Below, piece after piece: positions 1-13,500 of a stretch of 64,000 bases of DNA. Within the stretch, counting starts at the first letter, position 1, and the number at the start of each line of letters is the position of its first letter. The stretch spans positions 682,001 to 746,000 of the forward strand of contig NC_065557.1 in NCBI RefSeq assembly GCF_022605725.1, written 5' to 3'. The position numbers were made by a program, and so were the translations under genes. The DNA comes from Anthonomus grandis grandis (taxonomy: Eukaryota > Arthropoda > Insecta > Coleoptera > Curculionidae). Below the pieces are notes generated by a model. It was not told the DNA's origin and ran no database searches. It was given only the letters and a program-made list of their open reading frames with translations.

Positions 1-343
1 CTTGATATAAATAACTCTTCCAAAAATAGCCTTTTATTGTGTTCAATCGTCGAGTTTAGGTATAGGACATGGTACATGAAATGTACTTAGAATTTGATGT
101 AGAACCTAAATCTAAAATAAAAAATAGGTGTTTACATTTAAAAAAATTACGTTGATGACCGTAACTTATTTTTGGGCCACCCTGTATACATAAAATTATA
201 GTAAGAAAACCCGCAGTTAAAAATAAAAATCGACATGTCCGAGCGTTTTTTTTTTGAACATACCCCCGAATTTTAAATGAATTTATTCCAACCTTTACGT
301 TCGCACTGTATAGTAGTACAAGTGTACTTTTATACTGTGGTAC

Positions 344-615
344 TATACAGGGTGTAAATAAATAAGTACAAAAAAATTCAGGGTGTGATTCTTGGGTTAA
401 TTTTAAGAAAAACACTTTATATGAACGTATGTCCTAGAAGTCCCAACTTTTGATATACAGGGTGGATGCACAGAAAATGCATATCAAATTATACTACAAT
501 ATCTAGTTAGGACTTTTAGGACATACATATACGTTCATCTAAAATTGTTTTCTTTAAATTTACCCAAGAATCACCCCCTGATTTTTTTCGCACTTATTTA
601 TTTACACCCTGTATA
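344..615. mobile_element. Short inverted-repeat element (MITE-like)
   Basis: The two ends are an exact 24-base inverted repeat that starts TATACAGGGTGTAAATAA. Homology continues inward, with the stretch around GATTCTTGGGT mirrored by ACCCAAGAATC. It has no coding capacity. Similar ACAGGGTG-type ends recur elsewhere in the window (40515, 41660, 48103). Confidence 0.75.
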
Positions 616-1394
616 ATAGGATACAAAAATCGAGTTTGGAATAACAAATTTCCAATAATATATCATCATTCATAATATTCATAAAAAAGGTGCCTCTTTT
701 AATCTAGAGGTCAGAACACCTGGCTGTTGGCAAGGCTGCTGTCTACCTATATTAGAATCTTTCATGCAAGATTACTCGTTCTAAGTGCAAAATTCAAAAA
801 TATGATATTAATAAATCTTAAAGCATTTTTCTATATCTAGGGCATAACAACGCCATTTGTTTGTTTTTGATTTTAACTTAAAAACCAGGCCCAAAAATAA
901 AAATAAAACGTGCTGTTATGCCCTTCATAAATTAGCAGTACTGGCAGTAAGACCACAACAGTTTTTATTTTCCTTGTTTACTATTTTCCTCGAAGAAATC
1001 CTGCAAAAACACATTTTTTTAAAACTGTTGTCCTATACTGACCTATATCGGCAAGAACACAAAGCTAACGATAGATTGAATTATCAATCATTAATAAATA
1101 TTGTGCACATACGATGCCATCGAGAGAGACACATATACCTGTGATTGGACTGAACGTCGAGTTGAAAAGTCACGTAGTGGAGAGCGCTTGTCTTGTTTTC
1201 CCTAGGAAATTAAAATACAGTTTATTTAGCGATTACAGGTGATAGTTATGAAGGCGCGTTTGGGATAACATGTGATAGATAAGAAACTAAGTTCGGCTCT
1301 CGGGATGAGCGATAGCGTATGATAGATATAAATATGCGGCCCGCATGGGTGCGGAAATTAATGTATCCTAGATCAATGCCCTAAAACTACTCAC
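616..1394. other. ACE-like intron sequence without recognised features
   Basis: AT-rich sequence downstream of exon 6 on the minus strand. Apart from the flanking inverted-repeat element I see no exon, RNA gene or repeat. Open frames here are short and lack family motifs. Confidence 0.5.
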
Positions 1395-1547
1395 CGAAAG
1401 TCGATTTTATTACAAAAATCCCAGGCGCTGGCGGTGCACTGCACCTTCCTCGAGTTCGGTTTTTCGATCATCGACCACCTCCAGAATTCCGGGGGCATCG
1501 GTTTCAAACCCAGCGAAGTAAAAAATTCTTCGGCCATTTGAAACATT
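1395..1547 (-). CDS. ACE-like exon 6 (last one in window)
   Basis: The acceptor TTTTTTCTAG completes an arginine codon from exon 5 and continues MFQMAEEFFTSLGL, then MIEKPNSRKVQC and TASAWDF, ending in phase 2 at donor GTGAGT. This is the segment just before the zinc-site exons, which should lie left of position 1. No further ACE-like exon is visible in 1-1394. Confidence 0.85.
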
Positions 1548-4500
1548 CTAGAAAAAAAAAAACTCTTCGGCGTCTTAACTTGTTTCAGTGAAAATCCCCC
1601 CCTTCGATTACCTCAAAGGAGTGAATCCTTGCTGCAACATTTCCCCGGTAACATCGAGGCCGCCATACTCTGGATATGGCGCTACGATATCATAAATGTT
1701 CCTCCAGTCCTGGGCCCATAGGTTGCCCAGAATATGGGCGGGCAGGGGCCCATCTGGTCTCACCACCTCCGGACCGTATTTCTTGTAAAGTCTGGATCGC
1801 ACGTACGCGAACAACTCCTTGTACAACGGCAGGATTTTCCGGAAGGTTTCGACCAATTCGTCTTGGAAATCGGCGGTTTCATATACGAAGGAAGTCTCTT
1901 CTCCGGCATGTGAGAACCCTTGAAACAAAAACCGACAATTTTACCCAAAAAATTAAAACCATTCTGGATCCGAACCGTTTTTAATGGCCGCCTGATTGGC
2001 CAGATCCACGTATCGCATAAATTTGTTCTTCATAGGCGGGCCGGTTTTATCGTGCCACTCCTTCCACATATGGAGCAACTCCAGGTGGTTCCTGGATTTC
2101 GCCATAATCCGCTGGATGTCCGAGAGGTCCAGGTCGCAGTAGGTGGCCTCCTGACCGTGCGGATCTGGTGTGTACGGACATATTCTCACGTGGGCGTATA
2201 GATCTTTCATTTCCGAGATCAAATGGTGAATCTGTAAGTATTCATATCTCGATTATTTCTGGTCTAAGAAGAAAAGTTGTAGAGAATACTTTGCTCTAGA
2301 AAAAATTTTTTAAGTATATTTTGTCTAAGGGGAATAATTTTCCATGTATAACGAGATCAAGACAATCTATATATGGATAGGCTATAATAATTTCTTTTTA
2401 AGATAAGCTCGGTTAATTTTGATCTGGGAGAAAAATGTCTGACGGCCCAAAATTATAAAGAAAACTCGGCTTTATAAAAATGATTCTAAGCATTTTTTAT
2501 GTAGATTCAATAGTTTTCAAGATATCTCGAAATTAGGATTATATTTAGCCTTGTCTTGGCTATATTAACTTTTTTTGGAAAATGCTTGGTAAGCATTGAT
2601 CCGAGAGAAAAATGTCTAGGGATCAAAAGTGTAGATCGCAGTCTACTGTACAAAAATTATTCTAAGCATTTTTTACGTAGACTCAACAGTTTTCGAGATA
2701 TCTTGAGATCAACATCATCTCGACTTGCCTTGGCTAAAATAATTTTAGTTGGAAAAATCTCGGTTAGCATTGATTTTGGAAAAAAATGTCTAGGGATTAA
2801 AAGTGTAGATCAGAGCCTGATCTACAAAAACGATCCTAAGGGTTTTTTACGTAGACTCAACAGGTTTCGAAATATCTCAGGATCAACGTTAGATCGCCTT
2901 GCTTTGACCAAATATATTATTCTAGCAAAAAAACTTGGTTACCATTGATTTGAGAGAAAAATATCAGAAGATCAAAACTGTAGATCCGAATCTGATCTAC
3001 AAAAATGATTCAAAGCGTTTTTTACGTGGACCCAACTATTTTCCAGATATCTCAACAATAACATTATCTCGCCTTTTCCTGGCTATAGCAACTTTTATTG
3101 AAGAAATCTCGATTACTATTGATTTGAGAGAAAAACGTCTAGGGATCAAAACGTTAGATCGGAGTCTACTCTATAAAAATGATTCCAAGTATTTTTTACG
3201 TAGACTCAACCGATTTCGAGATATCTTGAGATCAACAACATCTCGGCTTGCTTTGACTAAAATAACTTTAGTTGGAAAAATCTCAGTTAGCATTGATTTT
3301 AGAAAAAAATGGCTAGAGACCAAAAGTGTAGATCAGAATCCGATCTACAAAAATGATTCCAAGCATTTTTTACGTAGACTTAACAGGTTTCGGGATATCT
3401 CGAGATCAACATTATCTCGCCTTGCCTTGGTTACAACACTTTTAATTCGAAAAATCTCGGTTACTAGTGATTTAAAAAAAAATGTCTAGGAATCAAAAGT
3501 GTAGATCGCAGTCTACTGTACAAAAATGATTCCAAGTATTTTTTACGTAGACTCAACAGTTTTCGAGATATCTTGAGATCAACATCATCTCGACTTGCCA
3601 TGGCTAAAAAAACTCTGGTTGGAAAAATCTCGCTTATCATTGATTTGAGAAAAAAACGTCTAGGGATCAAAGGTGTAGATCAGAGTCTAGTATACAAAAA
3701 TGGTTCTACACATTTTTTATGTAGACTCAAGGGGTTCAAGTTATTTCGAGATCAACATTAGATCGCCTTGCCTTGGTTACAACAACTTTTATTGGAAAAA
3801 TCTCGGTTACCATTGACTTTGGAAAACAATGTCAAGGTATCAAAAGTGTAGATATGAGTCTGATGTACAAAAATGACTCCAAGCATTTTTTACGTAGAAT
3901 CAACAGTTTTCGAGATATCTTGAGATCAACATCATCTCGACTTGCCTTGGCTAAAATAACTTTAGTTGGAAAAATCTCGGTTAGCATTGATTTTGGAAAA
4001 AAACGTCTAGGGATCAAAAGTATAGATCAGAGTCTAGTATACAAAAACGGTTCTACACATTTTTTATGTAGAATTAAGGGGTTCAAGTTATCTCGAGATC
4101 AACATTAGATCGCCTTGCCTTGGTTACAACAACTTTAATTGGAAAAATCTCGGTTACCACTGGTTTTGGAAAACAATGTCAAGGGATCAAAAGTGTAGAT
4201 ATGAGTCTGATGTACAAAAATGACTCCAAGGATTTTTTACGTAGAATCAACAGTTTTCGAGATACTTCAAGATCAACATTATCTCGCCTTGCCTCGGTTA
4301 TAACAACTTTTGTTTGAAAAATCTCGGTTACCATTGATTTGAGAGAAAAACGTCTAGGGACCAAAAGAGTAGCTCGCAATCTACTGTACAAAAATGATTC
4401 TAAGCATTTTTTACGTAGACTTAACAGGTTTCGGGATATCTCGAGATCAACATTATCTCGCCTCGCCTTGGTTACAACACTTTTAATTCGAAAAATCTCG

Positions 4501-7500
4501 GTTACTACTGATTAAAAAAAAATGTTTAGGAATCAAAAGTGTAGATCGCAGTCTACTGTATAAAAATGATCCCAAGTATTTTTTACGTAGACTCGACAGT
4601 TTTCGAGATATCTTGAGATCAACATCATCTCGACTTGCCATGGCTAAAAAAAACTTTGGTTGGAAAAATCTCGCTTATCATTGATTTGAGAAAAAAACGT
4701 CTAGGGATCAAAAGTATAGATCAGAGTCTAGTATACAAAAACGGTTCTACACATTTTTTATGTAGAATTAAGGGGTTCAAGTTATCTCGAGATCAACATT
4801 AGATCGCCTTGCCTTGGTTACAACAACTTTAATTGGAAAAATCTCGGTTACCACTGGTTTTGGAAAACAATGTCAAGGGATCAAAAGTGTAGATATGAGT
4901 CTGATGTACAAAAATGACTCCAAGGATTTTTTACGTAGAATCAACAGTTTTCGAGATACTTCAAGATCAACATTATCTCGCCTTGCCTCGGTTATAACAA
5001 CTTTTGTTTGAAAAATCTCGGTTACCATTGATTTGAGAGAAAAACGTCTAGGGACCAAAAGAGTAGCTCGCAATCTACTGTACAAAAATGATTCTAAGCA
5101 TTTTTTACGTAGACCCAACAGTTTTCGAGATATCTTGAGATCAACATCATCTCGACTTGCCTTGGTTACAACACTTTTAATTCGAAAAATCTCAGTTACT
5201 AGTGATTTAAAAAAAAATGTCTAGGAATCAAAAGTGTAGATCGCAGTCTACTGTATAAAAACGATCCCAAGTATTTTTTACGTAGACTCAACAGTTTTCG
5301 AGATATCTTGAGATCAACATCATCTCGACTTGCCTTGGCTAAAATAACTTTAGTTGGAAAAATCTCGGTTAGCATTGATTTTGGAAAAAAACGTCTAGGG
5401 ATCAAAAGTGTAGATCAGAGTCTAGTATACAAAAACGGTTCTACACATTTTTTATGTAGAATTAAGGGGTTCAAGTTATCTCGAGATCAACATTAGATCG
5501 CCTTGCCTTGGTTACAACAACTTTAATTGGAAAAATCTCGGTTACCACTGATTTTGGAAAACAATGTCAAGGGATCAAAAGTGTAGATATGAGTCTGATG
5601 TACAAAAATGACTCCAAGGATTTTTTACGTAGAATCAACAGTTTTCGAGATATTTCAAGATTAACATTATCTCGCCTTGCCTCGGTTATAACAACTTTTG
5701 TTTGAAAAATCTCGGTTACCATTGATTTGAGAGAAAAACGTCTAGGGATCAAAACTGTAGATCTGATAATAAACTGTAGATTCCAAGTATTTTTTACGTA
5801 GACTCAACTGTTTTTGAGATATTTCAAGATCAACATTATCTTGCCTCGCCTTGGCTACAATAACTTTTATTGGAAAAATCTCGGTTAGCATTGATCTGAG
5901 AGAAAAATGTCTAAAGAACAAACTTGTAGAAAAGCCTAGGCTCTACAAAAATGCCCTCTAGCACTTTTTATGTACACCCAACCATTTTCGAGAAATCTGC
6001 AATTAAACCTCATACCTCATTATATTTCTCATCGGACAGCGACGCCCTATTCCTAGCGATCAGCATTCTGAGCTGCCTCCTAGCGACAGGATCGGATATA
6101 TGATCCCAATCGAATTCCATAGCTTTTCTCCAAGTGACTTTGTCAAATTTCGCCTAAAACGTTTACAATTTATCCACCCGGGACCTCTAACATCAGTGCC
6201 AACTTACCTTTAAAGTTTGCTCTTCGATCATGCGCCGTTTGTTAAAATCGGTCATGTTGGTGGAATACGCCCACTGGGCGGAGCTTACCCTGAAACACAT
6301 CCCCGAGGCTTCCGAGTCGTATTCCCTAAGGAACTGGAGGGCGTGGTCCAAGTTCACGTTTGACGCCTGTATAGAGTTTGTTAACCGGGACACCTTGTAT
6401 AATTATTACATTTTCGGATTCCACGTGAAATTCCCAGTAATTTGAGGGGTCACATGCAATACTTTGCTCCAACGGTCACCGAGATATCAACAAATGAAAT
6501 GTAAATATCTCGGCAACTGTTTCAGGAACATATATGATGTGACCCATCGGATTTCTTAAAATTTTATGTAGAATGCAAAAATGTAATAATATATAGGGTG
6601 TCCTCATTGAAATAAGGAAGTTGGTGCAATATACGAATATAAATTGTGTACTGCCAGGTATTAATTCATGCGCGAATTAAAGTCTATAACGGGTGGTGCG
6701 TCGCCGAGCGGAACATAGGAAATCCCATGTAAATTTTAAGGGGGTCAATTATTGGCTTCCCTGTACATTTTATAGAAAAATAGTAAGATAACTTTTTGAA
6801 GAGACCGATCTGGCAAACCCTCGTGCAAAGTTTCAAAACATTTCAATAAGCGAATCTTGAATTATTCAATTAAATGTAATTGCAAAATTAGCAAATTTTC
6901 GGTTCAGGTGAAACCAAACGGGCACCAGTAAAATGAATATTGTCACTGACGTGCGAGGAAAAGTGTCAATAAATCAGTGACAGTAAGTCAGATTTGACAA
7001 AGCCTTATAACAAATTGTTTGCCGGTGGCTGGTGTCTGGTTTTACCTGAACCGAAAATTTGCTAATTTTGCAATTATATTTAATTGAATAATTCAAGATT
7101 CGCTTATTAAAATGTTTTGAAACTTTGTACGAGGGTTTGTTAGATTGGTCTCTTCAGAAAGTTATCTTACATTTTTTCTATAAAATGTACAGGGAAGCCA
7201 ATAATTGACCCCCTTAAAATTTACATGGGATTTCCTATGTTCCACTCGGCGACGCACCATTCGGTATAGCCCCTGGACTTAAAAACAAACTGTAATTAAA
7301 CATAATTTACTTACAGTAATACATAAAGGGCACAAAGACATTCACACCGTATTCATCTTACTACGACACTAAACGCCACCCAAATAAAACAAAACAAAAC
7401 CGCTTTCCAAATACGCATTCAACACTGAAATAACACAAAGTTCTTATCTACCAAAATTTAATAAAATCACACCGCATAATATACATTCCAGGCGAGTGAA

Positions 7501-10500
7501 TCTAAGAAACCTTAAACCGATGTCTGGGACAATTTGAAATAATAATACTAATAGATTGGTGAAGGCGCATATATTTTAACACAACAAATCCGCACCTCGG
7601 TGCGATTTGAAATAATTCTTAATAATTGGCGAAAGCGCCGGTCATATTTCAGATATTTCAATTATTTCAAATTGGCTCGGACCCCTGTTTAAGGAATCGC
7701 CGAGACTTATTTTACTCTAAAACCTGAATCTGTCGGCAACGTTGCCAATAGAACCGCATTCATCAGTAATCCGATTATTTTTCACGGTATTACCAGTGTG
7801 TTTTTAATAATTTTATATTAAAAGAGTGTAAGATGCGGCAACGTTGTCTCGTTTCGCTTCATGGCGTGCATCGAAGTTTATTATATTATTATGAACTTAT
7901 ACCGGGTGGTGCGTCGCCGAGCGGAACATAGGAAAACTTAATATGTAAATTTTAAGGAGGTCAATTATTGGCTTCCCTGTACATTTTACAGAAAAAATGT
8001 AAGATAACTTTTTGAAGAGACCGATCTGGAAAACCCTCGCAAAGTTTCAACAAATTTTAATAAGCGAATCTTGAATTATTTAATTAAATGTAATTGCAAA
8101 AAATTGGTACCAGATGATTTGATCTTCCTGAACAACTTCTTCCAAGGCGGGTCCAATTTGATTTTGAAATAAGTCCAAATAGGTTTCAGCTGTTAGGTTA
8201 TAGTCCATAAAAAGAGTCCAATGATGTGGTGTCCCAGGAATACATTTGTTTTTTGGGGATATTGTGTCCGAGTATGAACAAAGCGATGTTCATTTTCTTG
8301 GTTCCAATACCGGCAATTCTGAACATTTGGTTCATTGTTAAGGGTAAATGTACATTCGTCGGTAAAACAAATATTTCTTAAAAAATTCCTTAAAAAAATC
8401 ATTATTTGCTCTATCCATCATTTCAAAACAAAATGCCATTCTTCGCTCTTCATCTCCTTCCTGCAGCTCTTGATGTTTTTCGATCTTGTTTTTCGCCACA
8501 CTCAGTAGAATATTAAGATCTCTGTTCTCTCTTTCTTCGGCTCTATTTTCGATATCCTGAGTTGAACATTTACAATTATTTATTACGGTACCTTTGGACT
8601 CGAACTTATTGACAATACGTTTAATACAGGGTCCGGCAAAATAATCTCCCACATTTTGATTTTTAATAAAAACGCCAATATAAATGCTATTTATATCTTA
8701 TTTTTATTAACTAAAAATATATGGTATGCCATTGTACAATCCTTAACCGCCTCAGTGGCGCCAGCGGCTTATTTGTAGTTTTATAACTCGTAAAAACCTT
8801 CAGACTTTCCGCAGCCAGATCAGCATTTTTTTGTGGTATCAGCCTTTTTTCGAACAACCAAATTGGCTCGTGTGTGAAAATTATTCTAATTCGTATTAAG
8901 ATTATCGAGAGTAGCGCACTCATTTCATCGTCATCGTTTTACCGTTTAAAACCTTTTACTTTATTTTTAACTTTTCCATTTTATTTGTAATCAAGTAGTT
9001 AGTTGTGTTTTTTAATATATCCAGTATTTTTTAAAACAATTCTTGCCGGAGTTTTCTTTAATAAAAAGAAGCTATAGCGCACAGCCATTTTGTTTTTATT
9101 AAGTTTTGAAAATTACAGAGTCCAAGTGGCGACCATTTCTTTCGACACACACATTCGAAGTTGATTTCTGAGAGTTTCCATTACTCGAGCAGTAATTTGA
9201 GGCGATATTCCTGTAATTTCTTGGCGTATTGCTGCTTTCAACTCGTCAATGGTTCGGGGATGATGTTGAAAAACCTTCTCTTTCAGGTAGCCCCAAAGGA
9301 AAAAGTCGCACGGGGCAAGATCGGGTGAACGCGCAGGCCACCCAACGTTTCCACGTAATGAGATTACGCGTCCTGGAAACATTTCCCTTAACAGGTCCAT
9401 TCTGCCGTTCTTAGTTAAAATATTCTAACTCGCAGTCCTCATGTTTTAAAGCAATTCCCTGCTTCTTTTTATATGCTTAGAAAGTTGCTTTTTACATTAA
9501 ACTAATATAACTAAACTAATATAACTAATAAAACATTAGAACATTAAAAACAGCATGAAAGTAAATTATGAATGGAAAAAGTGCTTTACTCTTACTGGAA
9601 ATCTACATTTTCTTTATTGTCAGTATCATTATTTTGGGAAACGGCTAATTCCTCAAGAATATCATTCGGTTAGCCGGAATAATATGACGTAGCTTAGAAA
9701 TCAAATTTTGTTTTCTTGTTAATTTTACACCTCGACATTGTGTTCGGCAAGATGGTTTTGGTTCTTCCGAAAAGGCATTTTTGTAGTACAACACATTTTA
9801 TCCCCTTTTAAAGTGCAAGTGTACCATATTCTACAAGTAAGGTTTGAGAACATTTTTTTGAAGCTTAAACTTGGATGAACAATCTTTCCATTCAAAAAAG
9901 TTGTTTTGTATGTTCATCTCTTTTACATGGACCTTAGATGAGTTTGCCATTTCTACAGACGATTTAAAATCATTAAAATCGATCACCTTACCGTACCTTT
10001 TCAATAATTGTTCTACTTGGTGATGGAACGAGTCCGCGGACATAAAAGTGTGGCCAGATAAAAGTATTTTATTTCCAAATTCTGCAGTTCAGTTTCGATA
10101 GAGTTTACAACGTAAACAAGAAGAAAATAAAGCCTAATTTTTGTTTTGAGCTGCACAGTCGTCAAGCTAGATCGTAACATAAGAATTTTTCTCCTGACTT
10201 TTGTTGGCTCTAAACAACCCTTCCTGTATACCGATTTTTTCCAAAAACCGTACAGTTCTCAAGCCTCTATTGAACTTTTAGTCCTGGAAATTTCAAGTGG
10301 TTTGAAGGTTTCGAATTTGAGTTATTGCGTTCCAAAGAATTTGACATTATGCCTCCTGTTTTGAACAACTTATAGATTCTTGTCTTCCAGAGACACCTGA
10401 AATCCCTACACAGATAAAAATGACTTCTTATTACAAGAAAATATATTATCTTGGCTGTTAATTATCTTTAATTAAGGATATACATTTAGTTCAAACTCAC

Positions 10501-13500
10501 GATCTTGTCAAAAGAGAATCCACGTTTTTCGCATTATTTTCTAATTATCTTAGCGAATTAAATCCTTGCTATTAGACAACTGTCTTTAAGAATAAAATTG
10601 TGAATTTATCGATACTTGTTTAAAGAGTACGTTCTTGCTTTAACGTCACAGGTGCTTTGCGTTGGGTCGCGTAGGTACAACCCCGGTGTTTTCCCTTTGT
10701 CGGGACTTTGTCCTTTGTTCGTTCCGGTCATTAGCAAGTTAGACGCGGCATTGTCGACACGACACGACGTATAATCGCATTTTTGTGTGTGAATTTGGGT
10801 TTTTCAACATGGATAACATGAATTTTGAAGTTGAAGTAAGTGAAGTTTTCTCTTTTTTAAAGCGGAATGCTTTGGAACACTTGTGGCCTGTGTTTGAAGG
10901 TATATTTATATTATAAATATATGTGGTTTTTATTTTTTGTTTTAAATTATACCGGTATCTATATATGCGTATGTAGGTTTAAAATACTCAGTAGGGCTAT
11001 AATGCATCTTTTACTTTCTTATAGGTATACCTAGATTAGTTTATAAATAACTAAATAAGCATGCATTGATTTTTAAAAGCTTTTGTGTAGATTATTATTG
11101 TATCTTAAACAAAATGGTGGACGTCTGCGTTAAAATATTCTTTAGAGGCTAATATAGCTATATAGCTATTTTCACAGGGCAGTCCTGAACTAGTCCGGGA
11201 TTGTTTTCCTAAGTTTCGATTGGCCGATGATAAAATGCGGACATATTAAAACCAATAAAAATACAGGAAAAGACTCGGGAAAAGAATCCCGGACAAGTTC
11301 AGGACTGCTCCGTGAAAACCTCTATAAATTTTCCTAAAAGAAGAAAATATAATCTTAGCAAAAGAGAATTTTCTTACTTTAAAATTAAAATCTTGAAGGA
11401 AAGGTTATGTACTTTAAATAAGATAATTATTTCGAGCTAAGAATCGTACCATTTTAGGACAAAATAAATATCCTTGGCGCAAACATTTATGTAACTAGTG
11501 TGAAAAGTAATCCTTTTTTATAAAAATATACGTTTAATTTTTTTTCTCTTATATCGAAAAATATATGTATAATATACAGTGTGATCGTAATAGTAAGGAA
11601 TAAATTCAATGTTTCATTGTCATTCATCATGTTAATTTTTTCAGGATATTCTATTAAGTTATGCATAGGTGGTTAGTCTTTTAATTTTTTTTTGATGCTC
11701 ATAGCATAATAGAGAGTTTAATTTTGCGTTGACGTTAAATATTAACGATATAATATTAGTATGTATTTTGTGAAACTTATGACTTTTCCATAATATAAAA
11801 TAAAAAAGTGTTATTAATATTTTATCTTCTTTTCTTTTTTATATCCTCGAAAAAACGTCGTAAAAAGCGTTATAAATTTTGCTTCGATATTTAATATTGA
11901 ATGCGAAAATTTATTTAAGTGAATAAAATATAAAAAGTGAAATCAAAAACAGTTTATGAAAAATGAAAACATAAGATACATTTTAATAAAAAAATAATAT
12001 ACTGAATTAATATTATAGTGTTTTCTGACAGGCTTAACTTAATTTTATATTTTTTTGTGAGTTATATTACGAAATTTCGAAAAGTTATCTTCCGAAACCG
12101 AAATAATAATTTTTGGGTCAAGTAAATAATTTCTTAATACAAGATATTTAATATTTGACGTAAGAACTTAATGATCTTGCATCCATTAATTTTTTAGATT
12201 TTAAGCCATTCATTTATTTCCGTTAAAGAAATGTCTTTCAGACAAGTACATTTATGTACATATGAGAAGATCACACGTTTTGAAGTTAAGATTAAAATTC
12301 TTGTACCAAAAACATAATGACCTTGGGGAGAGAAAATTATTATTTTTTCTTCTCTTAGACCAAATAACTAAATAATTTACTGTTCTTACAATTAGGACAT
12401 ATTTACTTAACAATTCAAAATAGTAGTAGACTAGAGCTAAGGATGTGGTAAGTTTTTCCTAAGGTAATATTCATTTGGCTATATCCAAAGACATGGCGGC
12501 CTTGGTTTAAACTCGTTTTACTTTATGTTAAGAGATCCTTTTTATCTGTGTAAATATAAAAAAAAGACTTAAGAATCAAAAATCTAGGGTAAGAGTAGCC
12601 ATTGACAGGCTAACCTTATATTATACTTCTGAATGCACAAGGTGTGTCTCTCGTCTCATCAATGAATACTCTACAAACGGAAAGCTATTTTAGATTATCG
12701 TCTTTTCTGCACATCGAACAATATATTTAGGTGAATTTAAGGCATAAAAAATGTAGTTAGGACTTTCTAATTTAGCCAAGGAGACAGATACCATTTGATA
12801 GGTCAATAAAATGTAATAAGCCAAAAAAAGAGAATTTTGTAGTTAGGACGTTTTAACTAAGGAGGGCAGCATTGTCCTTCTTGCCGTATGAGCTGTAGCC
12901 CCATCCTGTTGAAACCACACATCCGGATGTTCACGTTCCCGAAGTTTTGGTTCCAAAAAATTACGTAGCATGTCGACATATCGATCAGCAGTTACGGTAA
13001 CCGTTACTCCTCCTTCTTCAAAAAAATAGGGAGCCCAAACACCAAAAGAACCAACAGCACACCAAACGGTAACGCGTTGGCTGTGAAGTGGCCTTTCATG
13101 GAGCTGCCGCGGATTTTCCGGTGCCCAGTAGCGAAAATTCTGCTTGTTCACACTAGGCTTGAGCTAAGTCGTGAATTTGAATTCACAGGTATAACTGTTA
13201 ACGCGATTTTCTATTCACTGTGAATATAACCTGTGAACGTGAATTCACGATTGAGCGCCGGTTGGCGAGTTTGCTTATCGTGTAGTTTAATATCATGGCA
13301 GTGAATTCGCATAATAATAAGAAAAGTATTACTATTCTGTGTTTATTGGGTTAAGGATAGTTCCTACCCAAATACAAATATTAAGGGTACAAATATTAAA
13401 AGTAAATAAAAATTGGAGACAATATCATTGACAATGACAACAATGATTCATTGTTGTCACATTTGGAAAAATCTATATTTTCATAGACATTTTTAAAGCT

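Larger units (their letters stand above)
10409..12550. mobile_element. 2.14 kb nested element with TA duplications
   Basis: The left end CACAGATAAAAATGACTTCT and the inverse of the right end, CACAGATAAAAAGGATCTCT, form terminal inverted repeats flanked by TA on both sides (10407-10408 and 12551-12552). It carries a possible plus-strand 5' exon at 10809 and a 150-bp element at 11169. No transposase core is readable, so it is probably non-autonomous or decayed. Confidence 0.6.
9411..12860. mobile_element. 3.45 kb element with 20-bp terminal inverted repeats
   Basis: The ends are TTAGTTAAAATATTCTAACT and the inverse of TTAGTTAAAACGTCCTAACT, 17 of 20 bases matching. It splits the mariner-like transposase between its second and third catalytic aspartates. 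No target duplication is evident. A minus-strand frame at 9831-10043 (starting SADSFHHQVEQLLKRYGK after the first residue) may be a remnant of this element's own gene, but I cannot name the family. A second element sits inside it at 10409-12550. Confidence 0.65.

Noticed and set aside
2556..3489. Plus-strand ORFs of 130 and 184 codons (and many similar ones to 5752)
   Set aside because: They read through 174-bp tandem units; the peptide repeats with the DNA, and both strands are open because of the period, not because of coding.
8711..8923. 70-codon minus-strand ORF as a host gene
   Set aside because: Lies among transposon fragments, lacks recognisable motifs and splice context.
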